Below, piece after piece: positions 8,454-15,709 of a DNA stretch of 64,000 nucleotides (position 1 is the stretch's first letter; each line of letters opens with the position of its first letter). Source of the DNA: UBA3537 sp965662485 (GTDB taxonomy: Bacteria; Bacteroidota; Bacteroidia; Flavobacteriales; Flavobacteriaceae). Position numbers and translations under genes: made by a program. The stretch is from positions 17,816 to 81,815 of the forward strand of contig CBFIIL010000001.1 in NCBI GenBank assembly GCA_965662485.1, given 5' to 3'. The notes beneath the pieces were generated by a model, which had not been told where the DNA came from, did no database searches, and saw nothing but the letters and a program-made list of their open reading frames with translations.

Positions 8454-9167
8454 ATGGCAAAGCTTCCAATATTGATGTATCACAATGTCTGTGCTAACAA
8501 AACAGAAAGTAAGGGGCTTACAATCTCAGTTGAAAAATTGGAGCAACAGTTTCAGTACTTAGTTTCAAAAGGTTACACAAGTGTTTTTTTTTCGGACATG
8601 GAATCTAATAAAATGGTACCACCAAAAAAACCAATCATTATCACTTTTGATGATGTCTATGTAAATCAATTGGAGTATGCCTATCCTTTGCTTCAAAAAT
8701 ACAACCTAAAAGCAAGCTTTTTTGTGCCTTTTGCTTATGTTGGTGGTTATGATGATTGGAATGATGGACAAGAAAACATCATGTCTGTAGAACAGTTAAA
8801 ATCTTTGGATTCTAACGTGATTGAGTTGGGACTTCATTCTTTTAGACATCGCCCTTATGATAGTTTGAGTTTAGATGATGTGGATATTGATTTTCAACAA
8901 TGTCAAGATTTTATACAAAAACACAAATTAGATATCAAAAATATTTTGGCCTATCCTTACGGGAAATTTCCAAGAGAAAAATCTAAAAAATTACGTTTCT
9001 TCAATCAATTATCTGCTCATAGAATTGCGTTTGGGCTTCGCATTGGAAATCGAATAAATCGGCTCCCATTACAAACAAAATATGAACTCAATCGTTTAGA
9101 TATTAAAGGCGATATAAGTTTGTCTTCTTTTAAGATTAAAGTGAAGTTTGGAAAAATTCTATTTTAA
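8454..9167 (+). CDS. Polysaccharide deacetylase family protein (NodB homology)
   Basis: A 237-residue carbohydrate esterase family 4-like protein predicted to remove N- or O-acetyl groups from a glycan. It starts LPILMYHNV, has the catalytic TFDD at 64-67 and the metal-binding HSFRH (H128, H132), and later AYPYGKFPRE. The usual glycine after TFDD is replaced by valine (TFDDVY). No signal peptide or membrane helix is seen, so it may act in the cytoplasm on a lipid-linked or activated sugar. It lies alone on the plus strand among glycosyltransferases. Its 3' end overlaps the convergent GT2 gene by nine bases. Confidence 0.88.
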   Translation: MAKLPILMYHNVCANKTESKGLTISVEKLEQQFQYLVSKGYTSVFFSDMESNKMVPPKKPIIITFDDVYVNQLEYAYPLLQKYNLKASFFVPFAYVGGYDDWNDGQENIMSVEQLKSLDSNVIELGLHSFRHRPYDSLSLDDVDIDFQQCQDFIQKHKLDIKNILAYPYGKFPREKSKKLRFFNQLSAHRIAFGLRIGNRINRLPLQTKYELNRLDIKGDISLSSFKIKVKFGKILF

Positions 9168-9896
9168 GTTTTTTTGTAACAACATAAGTTTGGCATATCT
9201 AGAAAACACGCCATAGGCGTTAGCAGCTGCAACGGCCAGTGCTGGCAAACCATCTTTGAAACCTCCTTTGATGATATAACTATGAAAAAAGCGGTAAAAT
9301 GGTTTGAAAGCTAAATGAAAGTAATTTGCTTTTTTACCTTTTTTTAGCATCTGTTCGGCTTGAAACCAGGCATAAGAATCTTTCTTTTTTAGATAATGTT
9401 CAAAGCCTTTGTAGGTGTAATGCAAAACAGAAGTTTTGAGCTGACCAATTTTTCCAGGAATAATAAGTTTTTCATGTACGCTGCCTTCAAACTTGCATTC
9501 TTTGCGTTGTACAAGACGAATAACTGAACTGCCTTGATGAAACAAAAATCTGTTCATAAAAAAATGCGGAAATTTGAGTTTAAAACCTTTAATTTCAGAT
9601 TGATTTATAGCTGTTTTGATTTCAACTTGGAGTTGATGTGGAATGCGCTCATCGGCATCTAAAAATAAAACCCACTCATAACTAGCAAATTCTAAGGCAT
9701 AATTTTTTTGATTAGAAAAATTATCGAAAGCCCGAGATACAACTTTACATCCATGCTGTTTTGCAATTTCAACAGTTTTGTCTGTACTTAGGGAATCAAC
9801 AACAATAATTTCATCGGCAAATTTAACGGAATGAAGCGCGCCTTTAAGATACTTGTCTTCATTGTAAGTCGGAATAATGACCGTTAGTTTTGGCAT
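9159..9896 (-). CDS. Glycosyltransferase family 2, WaaE/KdtX-like
   Basis: A 245-residue GT2 of the same group as the gene at 6901-7668. It has LTVIIPTYNED at the start, VVDSLSTDKT (Asp at 34), the catalytic LFLDADER (DAD at 80-82), and a C-terminal KGGFKDGLPALAVA segment. The open frame extends upstream to 10172, but the ATG at 9894-9896 (MPKLTVII) is chosen because it starts at the conserved first strand and leaves the divergent gene at 9945 free. It is a single-gene unit, probably adding a core sugar. Confidence 0.9.
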   Translation of the reverse strand: MPKLTVIIPTYNEDKYLKGALHSVKFADEIIVVDSLSTDKTVEIAKQHGCKVVSRAFDNFSNQKNYALEFASYEWVLFLDADERIPHQLQVEIKTAINQSEIKGFKLKFPHFFMNRFLFHQGSSVIRLVQRKECKFEGSVHEKLIIPGKIGQLKTSVLHYTYKGFEHYLKKKDSYAWFQAEQMLKKGKKANYFHLAFKPFYRFFHSYIIKGGFKDGLPALAVAAANAYGVFSRYAKLMLLQKNLK

Positions 9897-9910
9897 CGCT
9901 AATTTTAAGC

Positions 9911-9918
9911 CAAATTTA
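9911..9918 (-). promoter_or_regulatory. Candidate -7 element of the GT2 gene at 9159-9896
   Basis: The minus strand reads TAAATTTG, a match to TAnnTTTG, 14 bases upstream of the chosen ATG at 9896, in the 48-base divergent gap. Its position supports the shorter start. No clear TTG -33 element is visible. Confidence 0.4.
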
Positions 9919-9944
9919 TAAAAAATATTTATCTTCGCACTCAG

Positions 9945-10775
9945 ATGAACAAGATTGACACTTCCATAATTATAAGTACTTATAATTCTCCAAAATGGCT
10001 TGAAAAGGTACTGATTGGCTACAATAATCAATCTTACCAATTTTTTGAAATTGTCATTGCTGATGATGGCTCTGGGCAGGAAACACTTGATCTGATTGAA
10101 TCTATTCAAAAAAAAGTATTTTACCCTATTGTTCATGTTTGGCATGAAGATAATGGCTTTCAAAAATCTCAAATTCTAAATAAAGCCATACAAAAATGTA
10201 GTTCACCATATATCATTATGTCTGATGGTGATTGTATTCCAAGACAGGATTTTGTAGCATGTCATGTCAAACACAGAGAAGAGGGATATTTTCTTTCTGG
10301 TGGCTATTTTATGCTTCCTATGTCAATTTCTAAATTGATTTTAAACGAAGATATAGATACAGGTCGTTGTTTTGATTTAAACTGGTTGAAATCCCATGGA
10401 TTGAAACGTACATTTAAGAATTTCAAGTTGACTTCTAAAGGATTTACATCTTGGTTTTTAAATACAATTACTCCAACAAATGCAAGTTGGAATGGTCATA
10501 ATGCATCGGGTTGGAAAAAAGATATTGTGGCTGTAAATGGATTTGATGAACGCATGCAATATGGAGGTCAAGATCGTGAACTTGGTGAGCGTCTTTTTAA
10601 TTATGGTATAAAAAGTAAACAACTACGCTATAGTGCTGTTTGTGTACATTTGGACCACCCGAGAGGCTACAAAACAAAAGAATCTATAGAAAAAAATCTT
10701 CAAATACGAAGTAAGGTAAAATCTGAAAAAGCAGTTTGGGCAGCTTCTGGTATTATTAAATCTGAAAAGGCTTAG
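9945..10775 (+). CDS. Glycosyltransferase family 2 with galactosyltransferase-like C-terminal region
   Basis: A 276-residue GT-A enzyme. The N-terminal half has TSIIISTYNSPKWL, VIADDGS (38-43) and the DxD motif SDGD (93-96). The C-terminal half has NGFDERMQYGGQDRELGERL, the signature region of galactosyltransferase-like GT2 and GT7 C-terminal domains, where the acidic residues help catalysis. In Bacteroidota such proteins occur in lipopolysaccharide core loci. It is divergent from the GT2 at 9159-9896 and ends two bases from the convergent methyltransferase. The donor is unknown. Confidence 0.9.
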   Translation: MNKIDTSIIISTYNSPKWLEKVLIGYNNQSYQFFEIVIADDGSGQETLDLIESIQKKVFYPIVHVWHEDNGFQKSQILNKAIQKCSSPYIIMSDGDCIPRQDFVACHVKHREEGYFLSGGYFMLPMSISKLILNEDIDTGRCFDLNWLKSHGLKRTFKNFKLTSKGFTSWFLNTITPTNASWNGHNASGWKKDIVAVNGFDERMQYGGQDRELGERLFNYGIKSKQLRYSAVCVHLDHPRGYKTKESIEKNLQIRSKVKSEKAVWAASGIIKSEKA

Positions 10776-10777
10776 TT

Positions 10778-11371
10778 TTAGTTCTTTTTTCTATACACCC
10801 CTAATTTCCAATATCTGTTTTCTTTTGAAGATTCAATTTTTGTAAATTCTAGTTCTTCTAATTTTTCATGATTAAAAAACTCCCAACAGCCTTCACCTTC
10901 TTTAAAAATAGAAACAATTAAAATTCCGTTAGTGTTTAGCTTGGATAAAACACGCTCCAAGACATCGGACTTTAACTTTTGGTTTATGTAGTAAAAGGCT
11001 TCATTAAAAATAATGGCATCATAATTTTGGTCGGGGGTATAGTAGTGCAAGTCTGCAACCACAAATTTTGAGTTATCAAAATTAAATTTTTTAGCTTTTT
11101 TTATCGAGACTTGAGAAAAATCTACGCCGCAATAATATTTCAATAAAGAATTTTGCTCTTTTAATTTAAACCTCAAAACACCCTCTCCAGCTCCTAAATC
11201 CAATAATTTAGGATTTTCAATGTATTTTGAGATGGCATTTATGATTCCATTGTAGCGTGGTTCTTCTTCATTTTCAAATAAATAGTTCCATTTTCCGCTT
11301 TTATACTGTCTATCCCATCGGAGTTTTCTTTTCCAATTTTTTAGGCTTTCAATAAAGGTGAGCTTTTTCAT
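10778..11371 (-). CDS. Class I SAM-dependent methyltransferase
   Basis: A 197-residue Rossmann-fold methyltransferase. Motif I is LLDLGAGEGVLRFKL (about residue 56), followed by GVDFSQVSIKKA and the strand YDAIIFNEAFYYI. No membrane segment or extra domain is seen. It starts on the last base of the heptosyltransferase-like gene upstream, so the two are in one operon. Modification of a sugar or glycan intermediate is inferred from that context; a small-molecule or tellurite-type methyltransferase cannot be excluded. Confidence 0.85.
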   Translation of the reverse strand: MKKLTFIESLKNWKRKLRWDRQYKSGKWNYLFENEEEPRYNGIINAISKYIENPKLLDLGAGEGVLRFKLKEQNSLLKYYCGVDFSQVSIKKAKKFNFDNSKFVVADLHYYTPDQNYDAIIFNEAFYYINQKLKSDVLERVLSKLNTNGILIVSIFKEGEGCWEFFNHEKLEELEFTKIESSKENRYWKLGVYRKKN

Positions 11372-12429
11372 TAGGATAAATGATGTTTTAAAAACGGATT
11401 CAATTTATTAAGAATTAATTTTGGTGTAAGTTGATGATATAGATATTGAGGATTTTCTTCAATCTTTCTTAAATTACTTTTATTTGTTGAAAATAATTCT
11501 GGTTTCTCATCAAGCAAGTGAATTGAATTGTGAAACACACCATCTTCAAAACTCGCCCAGCTAGATTTTAAAACATAAGGAGAAAAGATCGTAAAAGTTG
11601 GTTTTTCGAGTGCTTTGGCAATGTGAACAGCTCCACCTTCGTTTGAAACCAAAAGAGAGCACTCGTTCATTAGTGCTATAAACCCTCTGATGCTATCTTC
11701 ATAAATATCAAAAATAATAGCATTATTGTGTTTGCAACCATTGTATATTTTTTGCGCTTCACTTTTTTGATGTGGCGCATAATTGAATAAAATATTGATG
11801 TCATACTTTGATGTCAAATGGTCTATAAGTTCAACAACATAAGTATTTGGCATCGATTTTTGAGGGGTGCTTCCCAAAATCCCAAACATAATTATTGGCT
11901 TTTTATAGGCTTTAAGCTTGGACTGTTTTTTTTCACTTTTACTCAAATAAATTTTAGGGTCATAAATGGGGTTTTTCAATGGAAAAGCACTGCTAACCAA
12001 ATGCACACGATCTTGTATAGATTTTCCACAAATGTGTGTCTTTTCTTTTAAAAAATTCACATTGTGTGTATAGAATGGAAGTATAGGATTTTTTTGTTTT
12101 TTCTTGAAACCTACCCGAATTTTTGCTCCCGAGAATAAACATATAAATCGGCTTTGAAACTTAGCATAGGGGTCAAAAACAATATCATATTTTTCTTTTC
12201 TCAGCTTGCTGGTTGTTTTTATGAGATTTGGGATTTTCTTGAGTTTTTTTTCATTGATTTGTATGATTTTATCAATACATGTATGATTTTCAATAACCCC
12301 AGAAGTGTAGTCATAAACAAAATAATGTATTTCTGATTCAGGAAAAACAGTTTTAATATTAGAAGCTATTAGCGATGCGATAAGAACATCTCCAATACGT
12401 TTATTTTGAATCACAAGTATTTTTTTCAT
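11371..12429 (-). CDS. Glycosyltransferase family 9, heptosyltransferase-like
   Basis: A 352-residue GT-B protein of the ADP-heptose:LPS heptosyltransferase family. It begins KKILVIQNKRIGDVLIASLIA, the family's N-terminal acceptor-side motif, and has the C-terminal donor motif NEGGAVHIAKAL followed by PTFTIFSP. In enteric bacteria the family adds heptose to Kdo of the inner core; in Bacteroidota the sugar may differ. It is divergent from the Kdo-kinase-like gene 58 bases away, which supports an inner-core role. The ATG is at 12427-12429. Confidence 0.9.
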   Translation of the reverse strand: MKKILVIQNKRIGDVLIASLIASNIKTVFPESEIHYFVYDYTSGVIENHTCIDKIIQINEKKLKKIPNLIKTTSKLRKEKYDIVFDPYAKFQSRFICLFSGAKIRVGFKKKQKNPILPFYTHNVNFLKEKTHICGKSIQDRVHLVSSAFPLKNPIYDPKIYLSKSEKKQSKLKAYKKPIIMFGILGSTPQKSMPNTYVVELIDHLTSKYDINILFNYAPHQKSEAQKIYNGCKHNNAIIFDIYEDSIRGFIALMNECSLLVSNEGGAVHIAKALEKPTFTIFSPYVLKSSWASFEDGVFHNSIHLLDEKPELFSTNKSNLRKIEENPQYLYHQLTPKLILNKLNPFLKHHLS

Positions 12430-12487
12430 AAAAGTCTATAGCCTATCTTAGCAAGATATTACTTTTTTCAAAGTTGTAAAAGTATCC

Positions 12488-13258
12488 ATGAAGAATCTTA
12501 TCATACATTCTAACTTTCAAGATAAAAAACTTGCTATCGAAAAAGCAATCTTAAATTTTGAAACAAAGAACGGAAATCTTCTAAAATCAGATCGAAATAG
12601 CATTAAATGTATTGAAATTGAGGGTTTAAATTTTAATTTTAAAAAATTTAAAAACCCTAATTTTTTTAATGCCTTTGTTTATAGATTTATTCGCCCATCA
12701 AAAGCAAAACGCTCCTACCAATATGCTAATATTTTGCTTCAAAAATCAATACTAACACCAACTCCGGTTGCTTATTTTGAAGCCACTAATTTTTTTGGTT
12801 TAAAAGAAAGTTATTATATCAGTCTTCATGTTGATTATGATTTGGATTTTAGAGTTTTAATTCACGATTTAAATTACCCAAAACGCGATGAAATATTAAA
12901 ACAATTCACAGCATTTACATTTCAATTACACGAAGCAGGTATCAATTTTTTGGATCATTCGCCTGGAAACACACTTATTGTAAAAACAAAAAATAATCAC
13001 TACGATTTTTATTTAATTGATTTGAATAGAATGCGTTTTGAAACTCTGAATTTTGATCAAAGAATGCACAACATTAGACGACTTTGGCCCTCAAAATATA
13101 TGGTTAAAATTATGGCAAAAACCTATGCTAAATTGGCTGAAAAATCTTTTGAGGAAACGTACTATCTCATGCTCAAATACAGTCGTAATTTTCAGAAAAA
13201 AGTAAACTCAAAAAAACTACGTAAACGTGGGCAAAAATTACAATTCAAAAAAGTTTAA
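12488..13258 (+). CDS. Lipopolysaccharide core / Kdo kinase-like protein (InaA/WaaP superfamily)
   Basis: A 256-residue protein with a eukaryotic-type kinase fold. The catalytic loop is HEAGINFLDHSPGNTL (148-163), in which D156, H157 and N161 match the HxDxxxxN arrangement, and the metal-binding LIDLNR is at 176-181 (D178). The N-terminal third is divergent and lysine-rich, without a typical glycine loop. Relatives phosphorylate Kdo or heptose of the inner core, which strengthens the outer membrane. Its neighbours (GT9, GT2s) agree. Its stop codon shares TTAA with the stop of the convergent dapD. Confidence 0.85.
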   Translation: MKNLIIHSNFQDKKLAIEKAILNFETKNGNLLKSDRNSIKCIEIEGLNFNFKKFKNPNFFNAFVYRFIRPSKAKRSYQYANILLQKSILTPTPVAYFEATNFFGLKESYYISLHVDYDLDFRVLIHDLNYPKRDEILKQFTAFTFQLHEAGINFLDHSPGNTLIVKTKNNHYDFYLIDLNRMRFETLNFDQRMHNIRRLWPSKYMVKIMAKTYAKLAEKSFEETYYLMLKYSRNFQKKVNSKKLRKRGQKLQFKKV

Positions 13259-14070
13259 ACCGCTACATTATGTGTTCTTAGCGCATCATTCAAAGAGGTT
13301 TTTTTGTTTGTACTCTCTTTTCGTTTTCCAATAATGAGTGCACATGGGACATTAAAATCTCCAGCTGGAAATTTTTTGCTATAACTTCCAGGAATTACCA
13401 CCGAACGAGATGGTACAATGCCTTTCAATTCAACGGGTTCAGCACCAGTAACATCTATAATTTTTGTAGACCCTGTAAGGACTACATTGGCCCCTAAAAC
13501 CGCTTCTTTTTCTACACGAACTCCTTCTACAACAATACATCTCGAACCAATAAAAGCATCATCTTCAATAATGACCGGCGCAGCCTGTAGGGGTTCCAAA
13601 ACCCCACCTATACCTACACCACCAGAAAGGTGTACATTTTTACCAATTTGAGCACAACTCCCTACAGTGGCCCATGTGTCTACCATTGTACCTTCGTCTA
13701 CGTATGCTCCAATGTTTACATAACTTGGCATCAAAATCGTGCCTTTGGAAATATAAGCTCCATGGCGTGCAACAGCATGTGGTACCACACGAATACCTTT
13801 AGCTTTATAGTCTTTTTTGAGTGGAATTTTATCGTGAAATTCAAAAGGCCCAACTTCAATAGTTTCCATGGTTTGAATAGGGAAATACATCACAACAGCC
13901 TTTTTTACCCATTCATTCACTTGCCATCCATTTTCTGTTGGTTCAGCAACACGAAGACTACCTTCGTCTAGTAATGAAACAATTTCTCGTATAGCATCTT
14001 GAGTATTTTTTTCGCCGAGCAATTCTCGATTATCCCATGCGGTTTCAATAGTTTGTTGTAATGTGGTCAT
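13255..14070 (-). CDS. dapD: 2,3,4,5-tetrahydropyridine-2,6-dicarboxylate N-succinyltransferase
   Basis: DapD transfers succinyl from succinyl-CoA to tetrahydrodipicolinate in the succinylase branch of lysine and meso-diaminopimelate synthesis. The 271-residue product shows the left-handed beta-helix hexapeptide pattern (for example VVPHAVARHGAYI, ILMPSYVNIGAYVDEGTMVD, GGVGIGGVLEPLQAAPV). The open frame begins at 14091, but the ATG at 14068-14070 (MTTLQQTIE) matches the usual N-terminus and removes seven extra residues. It is transcribed away from ruvX. A four-base TTAA carries the overlapping stops of this gene and the kinase gene. Confidence 0.95.
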   Translation of the reverse strand: MTTLQQTIETAWDNRELLGEKNTQDAIREIVSLLDEGSLRVAEPTENGWQVNEWVKKAVVMYFPIQTMETIEVGPFEFHDKIPLKKDYKAKGIRVVPHAVARHGAYISKGTILMPSYVNIGAYVDEGTMVDTWATVGSCAQIGKNVHLSGGVGIGGVLEPLQAAPVIIEDDAFIGSRCIVVEGVRVEKEAVLGANVVLTGSTKIIDVTGAEPVELKGIVPSRSVVIPGSYSKKFPAGDFNVPCALIIGKRKESTNKKTSLNDALRTHNVAV

Positions 14071-14088
14071 TTTGATTGAATTAAAGAA

Positions 14089-14096
14089 CAAAGATA
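14089..14096 (-). promoter_or_regulatory. Candidate -7 element of dapD
   Basis: The minus strand reads TATCTTTG (TAnnTTTG), 18 bases upstream of the ATG at 14070. The nearest upstream TTG is too close (about 10 bases) for a standard -33 element. Confidence 0.4.
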
Positions 14097-14162
14097 TATC
14101 ATATTCAAAAAAAATGAGTAAAAATTCCCGACTAGTTTGTAAAAATAAGGCTTTTTTCGGCC

Positions 14163-14190
14163 TTGTTATTTAAGTGAAGTTGTATTTTTG
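14163..14190 (+). promoter_or_regulatory. Bacteroidota-type promoter of ruvX, possibly leaderless
   Basis: TTG at 14163-14165, a 17-base spacer and TATTTTTG at 14183-14190 match the Bacteroidota sigma-A consensus. Only five bases separate the -7 element from the ruvX ATG at 14196, so transcription would start at or almost at the start codon. Confidence 0.65.
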
Positions 14191-14195
14191 TTGTA

Positions 14196-14606
14196 ATGGG
14201 AAGAGTTCTTGCATTAGATTTTGGAATAAAACGAACTGGTATAGCTGTAACTGATCCGCTTCAAATTATTGCATCGGGACTTGATACCGTTGAAACTAAA
14301 CAACTCCTTACATACTTAAAGGACTACATTTCTAAAGAGGAAGTGGATATTTTTGTTGTTGGTTTACCTAAGCAAATGAACAATCAACCTTCTGAGAGTG
14401 AACACCTTATTCAGCCATTTATCAAAAAATTAAAAAATGCTTTCCCAAATATTCCTATTGAAAGAGAAGATGAACGCTTTACATCCAAATTAGCCTTTCA
14501 ATCTATGATTGATAGTGGGATGAAGAAAAAACAGCGTCAAAACAAAGCGACTATCGATAAAATTAGTGCCACACTTATACTTCAATCCTTTTTGAATCGT
14601 AAATAA
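14196..14606 (+). CDS. ruvX: Holliday junction resolvase RuvX / pre-16S rRNA nuclease (YqgF)
   Basis: A 136-residue RNase H-fold nuclease of the YqgF family, linked in E. coli to 16S rRNA 5'-end maturation and named as a putative Holliday junction resolvase. Visible landmarks are LALDFGIKRTGIAVTD (first catalytic Asp, D8), VVGLPKQMN, EDERFTS and IDKISATLIL, which carries the last Asp. Length is typical. It is the first gene of a plus-strand run with def, DUF5606 and the MATE transporter. The likely promoter lies immediately before the ATG. Confidence 0.94.
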   Translation: MGRVLALDFGIKRTGIAVTDPLQIIASGLDTVETKQLLTYLKDYISKEEVDIFVVGLPKQMNNQPSESEHLIQPFIKKLKNAFPNIPIEREDERFTSKLAFQSMIDSGMKKKQRQNKATIDKISATLILQSFLNRK

Positions 14607-14617
14607 TTCTTTTTCCT

Positions 14618-14649
14618 TTGTTTTTTACGATTTGAGAGTTGTATTTTTG
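14618..14649 (+). promoter_or_regulatory. Bacteroidota-type promoter of def
   Basis: TTG at 14618-14620, a 21-base spacer and TATTTTTG at 14642-14649, 18 bases before the def ATG. It would allow def to be transcribed independently of ruvX. Confidence 0.55.
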
Positions 14650-14667
14650 AACCAAAATTGTTGAAGA

Positions 14668-15261
14668 ATGATATTACCAATTGTTGCTTATGGAGATCCA
14701 GTTTTAAAGAAGAAAGCTACTGAAATCACATCAGAATATGTGGACTTAAAGTCACTCATTGCCAACATGTATGAAACCATGTACGGCGCTTATGGTGTAG
14801 GATTGGCTGCTCCACAAATTGGATTATCTATTCGACTTTTTTTAGTTGATACATCCCCTTTTGCAGAAGACGAATCCTATTCAGAACCGGAGCGAAAGGC
14901 TCTTAAATCGTTCAAAAAAACATTTATCAATCCTGAAATTTTAGAAGAACCCGGTGAGGAGTGGACTTTCAATGAAGGTTGTTTGAGTATTCCTAATGTT
15001 CGTGAAGATGTATTAAGAAAACAACATATAAAAATTCGCTATCAGGATGAAAATTTTGATACTCATATACAAGAATTTGATGGTTTAATTGCTCGAGTAA
15101 TTCAACACGAATATGATCATATTGAAGGTGTTTTATTTACTGATAAAGTTTCGACTCTTAAAAAGCGTTTAATAAAAAGTAAATTAACCTCTATTTCGAA
15201 AGGAAAAATAAATGTGGATTACCGTATGCGTTTTCCGAAAATTTCTAAAAAAAGATTTTAA
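14668..15261 (+). CDS. def: Peptide deformylase
   Basis: A 197-residue metallopeptidase that removes the N-formyl group from new proteins. All three class motifs are present: GVGLAAPQIGLS (motif I), EGCLSIPNV with the metal-binding Cys (motif II) and QHEYDHIEG (motif III, HExxH). An insertion between motifs I and II (DTSPFAEDESYSEPERKAL) is lysine/glutamate-rich. The C-terminal tail is basic. It lies 12 bases before the DUF5606 gene, as commonly seen in Flavobacteria. Confidence 0.96.
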   Translation: MILPIVAYGDPVLKKKATEITSEYVDLKSLIANMYETMYGAYGVGLAAPQIGLSIRLFLVDTSPFAEDESYSEPERKALKSFKKTFINPEILEEPGEEWTFNEGCLSIPNVREDVLRKQHIKIRYQDENFDTHIQEFDGLIARVIQHEYDHIEGVLFTDKVSTLKKRLIKSKLTSISKGKINVDYRMRFPKISKKRF

Positions 15262-15273
15262 ACAAATATTATA

Positions 15274-15687
15274 ATGACTTTAGATAAAATACTTGCTATA
15301 ACCAACAAACCTGGTCTTTTTAAACTTGTAAACCCTAGCCGAAGTGGTTACATCGTAGAATCTTTATTAGATAACAAACGAACATTTATCAAAATAGATA
15401 AAACACAAAGTTTACTTAGTGATATTTCAATGTATACCTTAGAAGGAGAAGTTCCTTTATCCGATGTTTTTGATAAAATTTTCAATAAAGAAAATGGAAA
15501 TGAAACTTCCATTTCCCCAAATGCTTCAAAAGATGATTTAGAAGAATATTTGTTTTCAATTTTACCTAATTACGACGAAGACCGTGTATATCCAAGTGAT
15601 ATCAAAAAATTGTTGCGATGGTACAATTTGTTGTTATCCGTAGGTGGTTTTGGCGGACAAAAGACTTCAAAGGACGAAGAAGAATAA
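15274..15687 (+). CDS. DUF5606 domain-containing protein
   Basis: A 137-residue cytoplasmic protein of a Bacteroidota-specific family of unknown function. The start MTLDKILAITNKPGLFKLV followed by SRSGYIVESLLDNKRT is the family signature. The C-terminal half is acidic and ends KTSKDEEE. No catalytic motif or membrane segment is seen. It follows def by 12 bases in an apparent ruvX-def-DUF5606-MATE run. A role linked to translation or protein maturation is only a contextual guess. Confidence 0.85.
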   Translation: MTLDKILAITNKPGLFKLVNPSRSGYIVESLLDNKRTFIKIDKTQSLLSDISMYTLEGEVPLSDVFDKIFNKENGNETSISPNASKDDLEEYLFSILPNYDEDRVYPSDIKKLLRWYNLLLSVGGFGGQKTSKDEEE

Positions 15688-15709
15688 CTTTCTTTGTTTC
15701 AAATATTTA

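Noticed and set aside
9897..10172. N-terminal extension of the GT2 gene (MRFLKAIIF) up to 10172
   Set aside because: It would overlap the divergent GT2 gene at 9945 and precedes the conserved first strand; the ATG at 9896 fits the family.
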